A stretch of DNA of 64,000 bases from Catellatospora coxensis (GCF_016862635.1 NZ_BONI01000016.1:62001-126000); one strand, 5' to 3'; positions 8,183 through 17,177 are shown, numbered from the stretch's first letter. Numbers and translations are program-made. Notes: a model not told the origin generated them from the letters alone.

Positions 8183-9145
8183 GTGGATGTTCTCGGTGAC
8201 GTGCTGGCGCTGGCCCGCGTCGACGCCAGTCTCATGGCGACCTTCGACGCACGCGCCCCGTGGGCCATCGAGCTGCCGGCCCGGCAGGGGGCAATGTTCC
8301 ACGCGGTGGTGGACGGCACCTGCTGGTTCACCGCCGACGGCATGCCACCGCGCCAGCTGGGGCCGGGCGACCTGGTCCTGTTGCCCGCCGGGACGCGGCA
8401 CGAGTTGGCCACCGACCCGCGGTTGCCGACACGCCGCTTCGACGACGACCTCAAACGCAGCCTCATCCAGCCCGACGGTGAGCTGAGGCTCGACGGGCCG
8501 GGTGCCCGCACCCGGATCCTGTGCGCGGGCTACAGCTACGAGGCACACGCCGCGCACCCCGTGCTGAGCCTGCTCCCGCAGGTGCTGCACGTGGCCACCG
8601 CCGAGCCGCAGAGCGGACCGTCGCTGCGTACGGTCCTTGACCTGCTGGCCAACGAGACCCGAAGGCGAACCGCGACCGGTTCCGGCACGGCCGCGGTGCG
8701 CCTGCTCGACCTGTTGTTGATCCATGTCATCCGCGTCTGGCTCGACACCGGCGGGGACACCGTCGGCGTCTCATGGCTACGAGGTCTGCGCGACCCTGTC
8801 ACCGCGCATGCCCTGAGCGCGCTGCACGGGCGACCCGGATTCGACTGGACTTTGCAGAACCTGGCCGCGACGGTGAACGTCTCCCGAGCCACCCTCGCCC
8901 GGCGGTTCACCCACCACGTCGGCGAGCCGCCGCTGACCTACCTCAACCGGTGGCGCCTCACCGTCGCCGCGCACCAGCTGCGCAACACCACCGTGCCGGT
9001 TGCCGCCATCGCCCACGGCGTCGGCTACACGTCCGAGTTCGCGTTCAACCGCGCGTTCGCGCGCACTCACGGCCAGCCTCCCGGCCGCTACAGGCGCCGC
9101 GCCCACACATCAGCTGCCCCACCCGACACCGCTCGACTTACTTGA
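8183..9145 (+). CDS. AraC-family transcriptional regulator with cupin sensor domain
   Basis: The 320-residue product has an N-terminal cupin_6-type domain (roughly residues 1-175, with GDLVLLPAGTRHELA) and a C-terminal double helix-turn-helix. The latter is visible as WTLQNLAATVNVSRATLARRF and VAAIAHGVGYTSEFAFNRAF, ending in the family PPGRYRR motif. The GTG at 8183 fits the cupin start. The gene is divergent from the SDR remnant and hydroxyacid dehydrogenase and probably controls that side. Its stop codon overlaps the first TetR operator at 9142-9157. Confidence 0.9.
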   Translation: MDVLGDVLALARVDASLMATFDARAPWAIELPARQGAMFHAVVDGTCWFTADGMPPRQLGPGDLVLLPAGTRHELATDPRLPTRRFDDDLKRSLIQPDGELRLDGPGARTRILCAGYSYEAHAAHPVLSLLPQVLHVATAEPQSGPSLRTVLDLLANETRRRTATGSGTAAVRLLDLLLIHVIRVWLDTGGDTVGVSWLRGLRDPVTAHALSALHGRPGFDWTLQNLAATVNVSRATLARRFTHHVGEPPLTYLNRWRLTVAAHQLRNTTVPVAAIAHGVGYTSEFAFNRAFARTHGQPPGRYRRRAHTSAAPPDTARLT

Positions 9146-9157
9146 CCGGACAGTCAA
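9142..9157. promoter_or_regulatory. TetR operator site 1
   Basis: TTGACCGGACAGTCAA is a near-perfect 16-bp palindrome overlapping the AraC stop codon, 43 bases before the tetR start. It closely matches sites at 9171 and 9833. Confidence 0.75.
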
Positions 9158-9170
9158 CTCCACCATAGAG

Positions 9171-9186
9171 TGGACCGGACGGTCAA
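9171..9186. promoter_or_regulatory. TetR operator site 2
   Basis: TGGACCGGACGGTCAA is the second copy of the TTGACYG-N2-CRGTCAA palindrome. It is 29 bp from site 1 and just upstream of the tetR ribosome-binding site, in a position to repress tetR itself. Confidence 0.75.
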
Positions 9187-9199
9187 GAAAGGTGGAGGG

Positions 9200-9790
9200 A
9201 TGGCGCGCGACACTCGCGACCGCATCGTCGCGGTCGCCCGAGACCTGGTCCACGGCACCTCCCTGGCCCAGGTCAGCACCGACGACGTGTGCCGGGCCGC
9301 AGGCGTCCACAAAGGCAGCCTGTACCACTTCTTCCCGTCCAAGGACGCCCTCGGCGCCGCCGTCTTCGAGCTCAACTGGACGATGATGAGCGCAGTGCTG
9401 GTCCAGGCGTTCGCCGACGACGTCGGACCCCTGGCCCGCATAGACCGCTTCCTCGACAGCTTCGCCGCGATGCTCGCCATGATGCGCGAGAAGACCGGCT
9501 CCACCCCCGGCTGCCCGCTGGGCGGCCTGGCCGCCGAACTCGCCGCACACGGCGAGGACGCTCGCGCCCACGTCACCCGGGTACTTGACGCGTGGAAGCG
9601 GTACTTCGCCGATGCGATCAGCGAGGCCAAAGGCCGCGGCGAGGTCGATCCGAAGATCGACTCCGGCGCTGCCGCCACCCGGCTGCTCGCGCACCTGCAG
9701 GGCCTGGCGCTACTGGCCCAGGCCTACGACGACCCACGCCTCTTACTACACGCCAAGGCGGACCTGCGGATGCTGCTCGCGCCGAAGTAG
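9200..9790 (+). CDS. TetR-family transcriptional regulator
   Basis: A 196-residue repressor. The N-terminal HTH reads RIVAVARDLVHGTSLAQVST, then VCRAAGVHKGSLYHFFPSKDAL, the standard TetR recognition helix. A C-terminal ligand domain with GCPLGGLAAEL resembles the TetR_C subfamily that senses small electrophiles or xenobiotics. The ATG at 9200 was preferred over a start at 9170 because AAAGG/GGAGG lies just before it and the upstream start sits inside operator 2. Three matching palindromes (two in front of this gene, one in front of the next) argue that it represses both itself and the thioredoxin-fold gene downstream. Confidence 0.92.
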   Translation: MARDTRDRIVAVARDLVHGTSLAQVSTDDVCRAAGVHKGSLYHFFPSKDALGAAVFELNWTMMSAVLVQAFADDVGPLARIDRFLDSFAAMLAMMREKTGSTPGCPLGGLAAELAAHGEDARAHVTRVLDAWKRYFADAISEAKGRGEVDPKIDSGAAATRLLAHLQGLALLAQAYDDPRLLLHAKADLRMLLAPK

Positions 9791-9832
9791 TCGCGCAGCA
9801 CCGCCGAACCGCCCTTTCCCGTACCCGCAGAC

Positions 9833-9848
9833 TTGACCGATCAGTCAA
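9833..9848. promoter_or_regulatory. TetR operator site 3
   Basis: TTGACCGATCAGTCAA is the third copy of the TetR palindrome. It lies 18 bases upstream of the GTG start of the thioredoxin-fold gene and overlaps its probable promoter and leader. Confidence 0.78.
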
Positions 9849-9865
9849 GTCGATTGGAGAACATC

Positions 9866-10696
9866 GTGGCCCCCACAACGACCACCGCCGACGAACAGGC
9901 CGCAGTCGCCTACCGGTTCACCCGCTTCCGCACGGCGCTACTCATCGACGACCTGACCTTCGCTCGCGGCGCTCCCGGCCCCGGCGACCGCGTTCCCGCC
10001 TTCGACCTGCCCGTCCTGGACGGCGGCCGGTTCCGTGACACCGACCTCGGCCTGCGGCCCGTGCTGCTGGTGTTCGGCTCACGCACGTGCCCGGTCACCG
10101 AGAGCGCCGGCCCGGTCCTGCGCCGCCTCCACGCACGCTTCGGCAAACAGGTGCGGTTCGTGCTGGTCAACACCAGAGAGGCACACCCAGGCGAACTGTT
10201 CGGCCAGCCCAGCACCTTCGCCGACAAGGCCCTCCACGCCGAAGAACTGCGTGACCACCACGGCGTGCCGTTCGAGGTCGCCGTCGACGACCTCGATGGA
10301 CGCCTGCACCGGGCGATGAGCCCCAAACCCAACTCCGCGTACCTCATCAACAATGACGGCATCATCCGCTTCCGGGCGCATTGGGCCAACGACGAGCGCG
10401 GACTGCACACCGCGCTGGCCGACATCACCGCCGGACGTGTACCGGCCCGCCGTAGCAGCCGCGCCATGGTCGGCCCGCTCATGCGCGCCGTAGGCCATCT
10501 CCCGGGCGTCGTGACCTTCGCCGGCCGCCAGGTCGAACGCGACGTGTGGCGGGCCGCGCTGCCACTGGCCGTGCTCAGCCGCCTGTCACGCCCGCTGACC
10601 CGGCTGCGCCCGGACCAGCGGGGCCCGGCTGCCGCCGCCATGCTCATCACCGCAACGATCATCCTGGTCGGCAGTGCCGTCTGGGGCGCTCGGTAA
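9866..10696 (+). CDS. Deiodinase-like thioredoxin-fold protein with C-terminal membrane anchor
   Basis: The 276-residue product carries a redoxin domain at about residues 38-190. Its core, LVFGSRTCPVTESAGP (Cys75) followed by FVLVNTREAHPGE, matches the iodothyronine-deiodinase/peroxiredoxin-like group, where the first motif carries the catalytic Cys or Sec and EAHP is conserved. Here the residue is an ordinary TGC cysteine and there is no resolving CxxC. The C-terminus has a basic stretch and a final hydrophobic helix (AAAMLITATIILVGSAVWG), so it is probably membrane-anchored. GGAG precedes the GTG at 9866; an upstream TTG would lie inside the operator. It is controlled with tetR through shared operators. 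The physiological substrate is unknown. Confidence 0.75.
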   Translation: MAPTTTTADEQAAVAYRFTRFRTALLIDDLTFARGAPGPGDRVPAFDLPVLDGGRFRDTDLGLRPVLLVFGSRTCPVTESAGPVLRRLHARFGKQVRFVLVNTREAHPGELFGQPSTFADKALHAEELRDHHGVPFEVAVDDLDGRLHRAMSPKPNSAYLINNDGIIRFRAHWANDERGLHTALADITAGRVPARRSSRAMVGPLMRAVGHLPGVVTFAGRQVERDVWRAALPLAVLSRLSRPLTRLRPDQRGPAAAAMLITATIILVGSAVWGAR

Positions 10697-10750
10697 TTGC
10701 GCCCCGCATCTGGTCACGGCCGAGTCGGCACCAGCCTGCCGTCTCGGCCG
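10683..10750 (+). terminator. Double hairpin after the deiodinase-like gene
   Basis: A first hairpin, GGGGCGC (10683-10689) pairing with GCGCCCC (10699-10705), encloses the stop codon. A second, stronger one pairs CGGCCGAGTCGGCA (10717-10730) with TGCCGTCTCGGCCG (10737-10750), with one T-T mismatch and a CCAGCC loop. No clear T-run follows, as is common in actinomycetes. Confidence 0.6.
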
Positions 10751-11180
10751 ACCAGCCCAGCTCACCTGAGCAGGTGTCCCACAGTTTCGGAGTGGACGAC
10801 GCAATCCCGTTCGCCGGTCGGGTAGAAGCGGAACTTGAACACGCTTGACCGCCTTGGAGGCAACCCGCGGCCCTTACAGGATGCCGAACGGGTTTCATGC
10901 CGGCATACGGATGGCGCCGGTCCACCGTGACAGCGGATCGGCTGTGCCTGCCCTGCTCGGCAGGAGTTCGGATCGCCACGCTTCGGTCACCCCGATGAGC
11001 GAGCGTGCCGACGTCCGGCGCGGCCGGCGTTGAGGGTCGGCGCCGGCTGGTCGACGGGTGCCGCCCGGGGCGATCCCCAGGTGAGGCCCGTACCTACCGG
11101 TAACCTGTTGCCGCCTACTGATACCACGGTGGGCACGCCATGCCCGAATGCCTGGCGGGTGCGACGGAAGGTGGAAGTCG
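10751..11180. other. 430-bp intergenic region before the antiporter gene
   Basis: No gene could be supported. The downstream half must contain the promoter of the antiporter gene. The short open frames here lack ribosome-binding sites and family resemblance. Confidence 0.4.
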
Positions 11181-12308
11181 GTGCGCCGAATCGGACAGCT
11201 GAGCCTGTTCATACTGCTCGGCCTGGGCATCGCCTGGGCGCTGTCCGCCGATGTGGACGCGCTCGCCCACTCGACCAGCTACCGAGTCGGCGCCTACCTG
11301 CTGCTGGCGGTCGGTCTCTACAGCGCCACCTACGGCATCGACCTGGCCCAGGCCCGCACCGACAAGAAGATCATCGTCGGCGCGGTAACCGTCGGGGTCG
11401 TCGTCAAGGCGCTGCTGATCGGCGGGTTGCTGGCGCTGGCCTGGCAGAATCCGCTGTTCCTCCTCCTCGGTGTCGCGGTCGCTCAGATCGACCCGCTGTC
11501 GGTTGCCGCACTGATGGGCGACGAACGAATGAGCACCCGCGCGCGCACCGTCCTGGCCGCGTGGTCGTCGTTCGACGACCCGTTCACGGTCGTGCTGGCC
11601 GTCTACGCATCAGCCGTCGCGGCCACCTCGTTCGGACTGGGCGGCAGTTCCGCTTCGGACAGCGATCCGCTGCTGCTCTACGCCGCCGACCTCGCCGGCA
11701 ACCTCGCCGTGGCCGCCGTCGCCTGGGCGCTGTGGCGGGTGGCGGGCTCCCGCCCCTGGGCCCAGTATCTCGCTCTGGCGGCTTTCGTCGCCGTCGCCGT
11801 CGCCACAGGCTGGATGCTCGCGATCGCGATCATCGGCCTGTTCGCCCGACCCGCCGCACTGGGCGCCTGGATCCCGAAGGTCACCACCGCGGCGACGTAT
11901 GCCGCAGCCACCGCACTGGGCGTGCTGCTCATCGACGGCATCGCCATCGCCGAAGGCATCAGCCTCGGCGTGGCCGCGTTCGCGGCGCAGACCGTCGCCG
12001 CCTGGCTGCTGACCCGCGGCATGCCCCGCAACGACCGCTGGCACTTGGCCGCCGCCCAGCAGAACGGCATCACCGCGATCATCCTCGCGCTCACCCTGCA
12101 GATCCAGTTCGACGGCGTAGTCGCCGTCGTCGCCCCCGCCATCATCACCGCGAACCTGCTGCACACCGCAGCCAACCATCTGCTCGACCGCCATCTGAGA
12201 CCCGCAGCCGCCGTCCCGGCCCCCCGCCCCGCGACTGCAGGCGACACCGGCAGCCCCGCCGCCACGGACACGCGCGACGCAGGCCCCGACCCGTCCCGGC
12301 ATCCCTGA
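11181..12308 (+). CDS. Sodium/proton antiporter-like membrane protein (CPA-type)
   Basis: A 375-residue polytopic membrane protein with about 10-12 hydrophobic segments. The segment GVAVAQIDPLSVAALMGDERM followed by WSSFDDPFTVVLAVY resembles the ion-binding aspartates of cation/proton antiporters of the NhaP/CPA1 class, though it is shorter than typical (about 400-550). The C-terminal 40 residues are proline/alanine-rich and probably cytoplasmic. GTG 11181 has GGTGGAAG upstream; an ATG at 11148 is the alternative start. Ion specificity cannot be judged. Confidence 0.72.
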   Translation: MRRIGQLSLFILLGLGIAWALSADVDALAHSTSYRVGAYLLLAVGLYSATYGIDLAQARTDKKIIVGAVTVGVVVKALLIGGLLALAWQNPLFLLLGVAVAQIDPLSVAALMGDERMSTRARTVLAAWSSFDDPFTVVLAVYASAVAATSFGLGGSSASDSDPLLLYAADLAGNLAVAAVAWALWRVAGSRPWAQYLALAAFVAVAVATGWMLAIAIIGLFARPAALGAWIPKVTTAATYAAATALGVLLIDGIAIAEGISLGVAAFAAQTVAAWLLTRGMPRNDRWHLAAAQQNGITAIILALTLQIQFDGVVAVVAPAIITANLLHTAANHLLDRHLRPAAAVPAPRPATAGDTGSPAATDTRDAGPDPSRHP

Positions 12309-12379
12309 ACGCACCACGGCCGCCCGCCCGCCGTCGTCGGCATAGGATCACCCTCCCACCACCCCCGCGAAGGTGCCTG

Positions 12380-13318
12380 ATGACCACTGCCAGCCCCACG
12401 TCCGTACCGAAAATCAATTGGTCCCAGCGGATGGCAAGCATCCTGGCCAGCACCATCGCCCTGCCGCTGATCTTCGAGATCCTGCTCGCCCTGCTCGGCG
12501 ACGAGCCGTTCAACTTCGGTCGCGCCGCCGTCGCCGTCGTGATCGTCGGGCTGACCGCCGGCGGGCTCTACATCGCCCGCCCCGGCTGGCTGAACGTGCA
12601 GCGGGCCCGCGGCGCATTCCTCATCCTCGCCGGACTCGGCAGCGCCATCCACGGCTTCCTCGTCACCGCCGCCTACGATCTGTTCAAAAGCGACTTCGTG
12701 CAAGACGTCGTCGGCATGCTCACCCTGCTGCTCGGCGTCACCACCTTCGCCATCGGATGCTTCTACTTCCGCGTCGAAGACGTCCAGGAAGTGATCGAGA
12801 ACCCGAAGACGACGACGCTGCCCGCCGAGGAGATCGCGATCTCCACCGTGCCCGGCAGCTACCACGCCGACTCCACCGACCGCGCCCTGCTGGAAGCCTG
12901 CCGCGACGCCCTCAGCGTCGAACGGCTGCACTACATCGCCCTGTATGAGCCACCGGACGGCCAGCCTGACGCACCCGCGCAGCGGATCTTCAGCGTCGAC
13001 GCCTTCGAACAGGGCAAATACCGGGTCCGCCAGCTCACCCCGCACCAGCGCCGCGAGCTCTACCACACCTACGGCCAGCGGATCATCGACCGTCACCCCG
13101 CGCTCAACGAGGAACTGGCCGCCCTGTACACCGGCAACCTGACCCGCACCGTCCTCGACGTCGAACAAGGTGCCATCTACCACCACGAGATCAGCCGCAA
13201 CCCCCACCGGCACCTCATCGCGGTCACCCTCGACCAGGAGCACGTCTACACCACTGACGCCGAACTCGACGTCCTGAAGGGACGGCTGCGCCGCGAGCTG
13301 GGCCTGCCCCGTGCCTGA
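12380..13318 (+). CDS. Four-helix membrane protein with soluble C-terminal domain, unknown function
   Basis: The 312-residue product has four hydrophobic helices within about residues 15-135. A soluble domain of about 175 residues follows (from EDVQEVIENPKTT onward), ending in a lysine/arginine-rich tail. AAGGTG lies 5-6 bases before the ATG at 12380. The gene sits 71 bases after the antiporter gene on the same strand and may be co-transcribed. No family was recognised. Confidence 0.7.
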   Translation: MTTASPTSVPKINWSQRMASILASTIALPLIFEILLALLGDEPFNFGRAAVAVVIVGLTAGGLYIARPGWLNVQRARGAFLILAGLGSAIHGFLVTAAYDLFKSDFVQDVVGMLTLLLGVTTFAIGCFYFRVEDVQEVIENPKTTTLPAEEIAISTVPGSYHADSTDRALLEACRDALSVERLHYIALYEPPDGQPDAPAQRIFSVDAFEQGKYRVRQLTPHQRRELYHTYGQRIIDRHPALNEELAALYTGNLTRTVLDVEQGAIYHHEISRNPHRHLIAVTLDQEHVYTTDAELDVLKGRLRRELGLPRA

Positions 13319-13443
13319 ACCGTCTGATTCTGGTGACGCCCTCGACCGACCACCGAAGTTTGCTCGTTCATGATCGTTAGCCACGAGCTGGTCGAGTTCC
13401 AGATCGCGCGCGAGCATCATGGCTGTGACGCCCGAAACCGGCG

Positions 13444-13827
13444 TCAGGCACCGGGGCGCGGCCTGCCCCATGGCTGGGTGGGCTGCAGTACCGTCTCGGC
13501 CAGCGCGCTGGCCCGAAGATGCGCGATCTGCTGGTAGTCGGGGTCGGCGACCATCCGCCCGAAGGCCGCACGGTCGGGGTAGGCGACCAGCAGTACCGCG
13601 TCCCATCCCGACCCGGATCCGGCGACCAGCGGCGCACCGCCATCGCCGGCGTAGACTGTCGTCACGCCGTACCGGTCTGCGACGAGTTCGCGAAACCTCC
13701 GGGCGTACTCGGCGTACCGCTCCCGACCGCCCTCGTTGAACCGCAGCAGGTTCAGCATGACGAACGGGCCGTCCGGCCCGTCGACGACGAAACGGGCGAG
13801 ATCGCCTTCGGAAGGGTCCACGGACAT
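13444..13827 (-). CDS. DUF1330/ABM-like small protein
   Basis: The 127-residue product has the ferredoxin-like alpha/beta pattern of DUF1330 and antibiotic-biosynthesis-monooxygenase-type proteins: FVMLNLLRFNEGGRERYAEY, then VYAGDGGAPLVAG, then WDAVLLVAYPDRAAFGRMV and DPDYQQIAHLRASALAET. GGAGGTCACC directly precedes the ATG, fixing the start. It is a single gene. Members are often small dimeric proteins of unknown or oxygenase-like activity. Confidence 0.82.
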   Translation of the reverse strand: MSVDPSEGDLARFVVDGPDGPFVMLNLLRFNEGGRERYAEYARRFRELVADRYGVTTVYAGDGGAPLVAGSGSGWDAVLLVAYPDRAAFGRMVADPDYQQIAHLRASALAETVLQPTQPWGRPRPGA

Positions 13828-13977
13828 GGTGACCTCCGGTCTGATGGCAGCGTCGCCTCAGGTTATGGCGGCCGGCATCGGCGGCGGCATCGGCGAAGTC
13901 ACCGGTCAGTGGCCGGTGGCCTCGGCAGTGGTGCTGAGTGCCTACCCCGAGTCGCTACTGCGGACACGCGGACAGGG

Positions 13978-15327
13978 TCATGATTCGGGTGGCCAGCGTC
14001 CGGCCAGCGCTGCGCGGACGTCGGCCGACAGGCTCCGCAGCCGGGCTCGTTCGGTGGCCGTGTAGTGCTGTTGGGCGCTGATCGTGTCGTTGATCTGGTC
14101 GAGTTCGATGCGTATCGCGTCGTGAGTGTGCGGTTCGGTGGTGCACCAGGCGACTTCGCGCAGCATGGTGAGTAGGCGTGCCTGGATGTCGGGTTCGGCG
14201 GCGCCATAGCGTCTCGGCTGGCCGATGGCCAGGTCGAGCAGTTCCGGGAGTTCGGGTTCGCCGATGACCGCCCGCGGCCGCTTCTGTTCGTCGTGGAGCA
14301 CGCGAGGGCTGGGGGGTTGGCGCGCCAGCCCGCACAGCAGTGCACTGGTGTGGTGGAGGGCGTGCACGGCGGTGGTGGGGTCGTTGATGCCGGGTGACAG
14401 CGCCTTGACGGCGACCTCGGTGAGCTGCCGCAGACCGAAGGCGATGTCCTGGGCGGCGGTGCGTTCGGGGCCGATGGTCAGCGCCTGGTCGAGGGCTGCC
14501 GCCAGGTCTTCGTCTGCGGCGGGATCGGCTTCTGGGGCCGGGGTGGCGGGCCAGGTGTGCGCGATGGGGGTGCCTTCGATGAGCCAGTCGCCGACGCGCC
14601 GGTCGAGGCTGATGACGGCCCCGGCGTCGACGGCGGCCTTGAGCAGAGCGGTGTCGTCGACAGCGACGAGGAAGCCGGTGCGGCGCGCCGGGACGGGTGC
14701 CGCGCCAGGCGCTGCCGCCGGCGGCTGCCCCTGGTCGTGTCGCCGGTCCTCGCGCAGGCGGTGCATGGTGGCGGTGGTCTCGGCGGTGACACGTTGCAGC
14801 AGCAGCTCGATGCGGATCTGGCGGACCAGGTGAGCCAGGAAGGCGATCAGCGTGACGAAGGCGATCAGGCCGAGCACGAACGCGAGGGTGACCGACAGCT
14901 GCGGCACGAACGCGGCCTGGGTCTGGGTGTCGGAGCGGACGGTGCGCAGCACCATGACGGCATAGGTGAACGTGCCGATCAGCAGCGCGAGGGTGACCTG
15001 CACGGCCGGGTCGCGGGTGAAGGTGCGCAGCAGCCGCGGGGAGAACTGGCTGGCCGCCAGCTGCAGGGTGACCACGGTCAGGGAGAACGTGAGCGCGGAG
15101 ACGGTGATCAGCGAGCCGGCAATCGCCGACAGGACGGTGCGGGCGGCTTCCGGACCGCCGCTGAACAGGTGACCGGCCAACGCCGGTGGCAGGTGCGCGG
15201 CGACGGCCACGTCCACGCGTGGCAGCAGCACGCCGAGCCCGACGGCGACCGCGACCCCGAGGGCCGGCAACGGCCACAGCCGCGACCGCCAGTCCTCCCA
15301 CCTCACCTGCCATCCTCGCCGATTCAT
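13978..15327 (-). CDS. DUF2254 family membrane protein
   Basis: The 449-residue product has an N-terminal hydrophobic helix (PLPALGVAVAVGLGVLLP). The DUF2254 core follows: ITVSALTFSLTVVTLQLAASQFSPRLLRTFTRD, then paired helices TLALLIGTFTYAVMVL and VTLAFVLGLIAFVTLIAFLAHLVRQI. A soluble C-terminal half contains KALSPGINDPTTAV, a conserved motif of the family. The function of DUF2254 is unknown. The start ATG overlaps the Usp stop codon by 4 bases (ATGA), so the two are translationally coupled. It is the last gene of the reverse-strand operon beginning at 17314. Confidence 0.88.
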   Translation of the reverse strand: MNRRGWQVRWEDWRSRLWPLPALGVAVAVGLGVLLPRVDVAVAAHLPPALAGHLFSGGPEAARTVLSAIAGSLITVSALTFSLTVVTLQLAASQFSPRLLRTFTRDPAVQVTLALLIGTFTYAVMVLRTVRSDTQTQAAFVPQLSVTLAFVLGLIAFVTLIAFLAHLVRQIRIELLLQRVTAETTATMHRLREDRRHDQGQPPAAAPGAAPVPARRTGFLVAVDDTALLKAAVDAGAVISLDRRVGDWLIEGTPIAHTWPATPAPEADPAADEDLAAALDQALTIGPERTAAQDIAFGLRQLTEVAVKALSPGINDPTTAVHALHHTSALLCGLARQPPSPRVLHDEQKRPRAVIGEPELPELLDLAIGQPRRYGAAEPDIQARLLTMLREVAWCTTEPHTHDAIRIELDQINDTISAQQHYTATERARLRSLSADVRAALAGRWPPES

Positions 15328-16268
15328 ACCGACGACGAGCCTTCGTCAGCTGCACCGCCGTCGGGTGCGGCGTCGTCGGCTGGGGGATGGCCGCCCGTGA
15401 TAAGGACGGGGCAGGAGGCATGGTGCAGCAGGGTCTGGCTGACCGATCCGAGCAGCAGCCCGGTGAAGCCGCCGCGGCCCCGGGTGCCGACGACCGCCAG
15501 CCGCGCGCCCACACATTGGTCGATCAGCGTCGCCGCTGGATTGCCGATCACGACCGTGTAGTCCACGCTCACGGTGGGATGGGCCAGCCGTGCCGCGGCG
15601 GTGGCTTCGTCGAGCAGCTTCTCACCGTCGGTGCGTTCCTGCTCGCCCCACCGGAGGGTGGCGCTGACCTCGCGCGGCGGTGCGGCTGTGACGTGCACGG
15701 CGTTGACGTCGGCCTGGTGCAGGGCCGCCTCCTCGAAAGCCAGCATGGCAGCGGCAGCCGACCGGGCAGAGCCGTCGACGCCCACCACCACCCGGCCACG
15801 GCCGATGTCGTCGGCTGGGTCTGCCTGCCTGCCGCAGCGGACCACCGCGACCGGGCAGGGCGCCCGCATCGCGGTGCGCAGGCTGGTCGACCCCAGCAGC
15901 AGCGACGCGAACCCGCCCCGGCCTCGGTCACCGACGACCACCATGACCGCCTCGGCGCCGGCCTCGGCGAGCACGTCGGCGGGCCTTCCCCACCGCACCT
16001 CGGACGTGACGGGGAGGTTCGGCGTCTGCCGGTCCAGTGCCGACATGGTCTCGGCCAGCAGGTGCCGTCCGGCTGCGACGAGCGCCTGGTCGGTGGCCGT
16101 GCTAAGCGTGCCGGACTCGTGGCCGGTCAGGGTCGGCAGGTAGGCGGCGTGCAGCAGCCGCAAGCCGCAGCCGCGGACGGCCGCTTCGCTGGCGGCCCAG
16201 TGCAGCGCGTCATCAGACTCCGGCGAGCCGTCGACACCGACCACGATCGCAGTGCACGAGAGGGTCAT
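15324..16268 (-). CDS. Tandem-domain universal stress protein
   Basis: The 314-residue product carries two Usp domains in tandem. Each starts with a VVGVDGS strand (residues about 8-14 and 160-166). Each ends with the ATP-binding G2xG9xG(S/T) pattern, here VVGDRGRGGFASLLLGSTS in the first domain and VVGTRGRGGFTGLLLGSVS in the second. Such proteins bind ATP and are induced in stress or dormancy, notably in the DosR regulon of mycobacteria. It follows the PRC-CBS gene and overlaps the DUF2254 gene by 4 bases. GGAGGTGAG precedes the ATG. Confidence 0.95.
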   Translation of the reverse strand: MTLSCTAIVVGVDGSPESDDALHWAASEAAVRGCGLRLLHAAYLPTLTGHESGTLSTATDQALVAAGRHLLAETMSALDRQTPNLPVTSEVRWGRPADVLAEAGAEAVMVVVGDRGRGGFASLLLGSTSLRTAMRAPCPVAVVRCGRQADPADDIGRGRVVVGVDGSARSAAAAMLAFEEAALHQADVNAVHVTAAPPREVSATLRWGEQERTDGEKLLDEATAAARLAHPTVSVDYTVVIGNPAATLIDQCVGARLAVVGTRGRGGFTGLLLGSVSQTLLHHASCPVLITGGHPPADDAAPDGGAADEGSSSV

Positions 16269-16345
16269 GGGTTGAACTCACCTCCGGACGGCCATCGCCG
16301 TACGTGCCCGAGGTACGGCGCTGTCGCCGCTGGCGACTTGCGCGG

Positions 16346-17177
16346 TCACAGGTTCGGCGGTGCGCTGCTGATGTCGGCTGGCGCCGAGTCCGGGTCGCGT
16401 TCGACAGCCAGGTCGCCGATCGACACTACGCCGACCGGTTGTCCGTCCTCGACGACGGGCAGGCGGCGCAGCACATGCCGACGCATCAGGTCGACGGCAT
16501 CGTCGACGCTCTGGTCCGGGGCGTACGGTGACGCAGTCGGCGCTGACCACCTCCGACAGCCGGGCGTGGGTGGGATCCAAGCCTTCGGCCAGGCCCCGGA
16601 TCACGATGTCGCCGTGGCTCCTTCGCCGCTGACGGAACGCGTCGACGGCGGCATCGAACCTGTCCAGGTCCGCACAGGCGTACGCGACGACCTCTTGCGG
16701 GACGACCACGGCCTGCCCGGACACGGGCAGGACATCGGGCACCGGGATGAGCACCCGGTGTCCACGTGCCTGCAGCACCGGGTTCGCCCGGATCTCGTAG
16801 CCGACGACCTGCGGCACCCCGTCGAGCCGGAGGATGACGTCGCACACGGTGCCCAACTCGGTGCCGGTGTCGGTGACGACCTTGTCGTCGAGCACGGCTC
16901 GGTCACGGGCGTCGACCTCGTCGACGACGGCGCCGGACTCGGTCAGGCGGTCCTCACTTTCGATCATGACGGCGTCGGGGCCGATTGCGTGGACGGCATC
17001 CGCGGGCAGGGCGGTGTCGCGCGGCCCGGCGAACATTCCCCTTCCGGCCAGCGTGAATCCGCGAAGCGGGCCGCCGGTCGGGCCGTACACCACGTCCTTG
17101 ACCTGCCCGACCGCGTCGCCTGACAAAGTCACCACAGGTCTGCTCATCAGCGCTGTGGCGCGCACCAGTCCGGACAT
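16346..17177 (-). pseudogene. PRC-barrel and CBS-domain protein interrupted by a one-base frameshift
   Basis: About 215 codons encode two PRC-barrel-like repeats (SRPVVTLSGDAVGQVKDVVY, then DDKVVTDTGTELGTVCDV) and the beginning of a CBS pair (GLAEGLDPTHARLSEVVSAD). At 16518-16521 (GGGG on the + strand) an extra base throws the frame. Reading on in the neighbouring frame gives PDQSVDDAVDLMRRHVLRR, then LPVVEDGQPVGVVSIGDLAV, a textbook CBS ending, to a TGA at 16346. Without the shift the product would be about 277 residues. The start ATG 17177 overlaps the stop of the small membrane protein (TGATG). This is either a real mutation or a sequencing error in the G-run. Confidence 0.8.

Noticed and set aside
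11030-12379. Forward frame joined upstream to the membrane protein at 12380
   Set aside because: It runs out of frame through the antiporter gene and is basic and motif-free. The real start is the ATG at 12380 with its ribosome-binding site.
14557-17123. Long forward frames through the Usp and DUF2254 genes
   Set aside because: They are antisense to well-supported genes and encode charged repetitive sequence without motifs.
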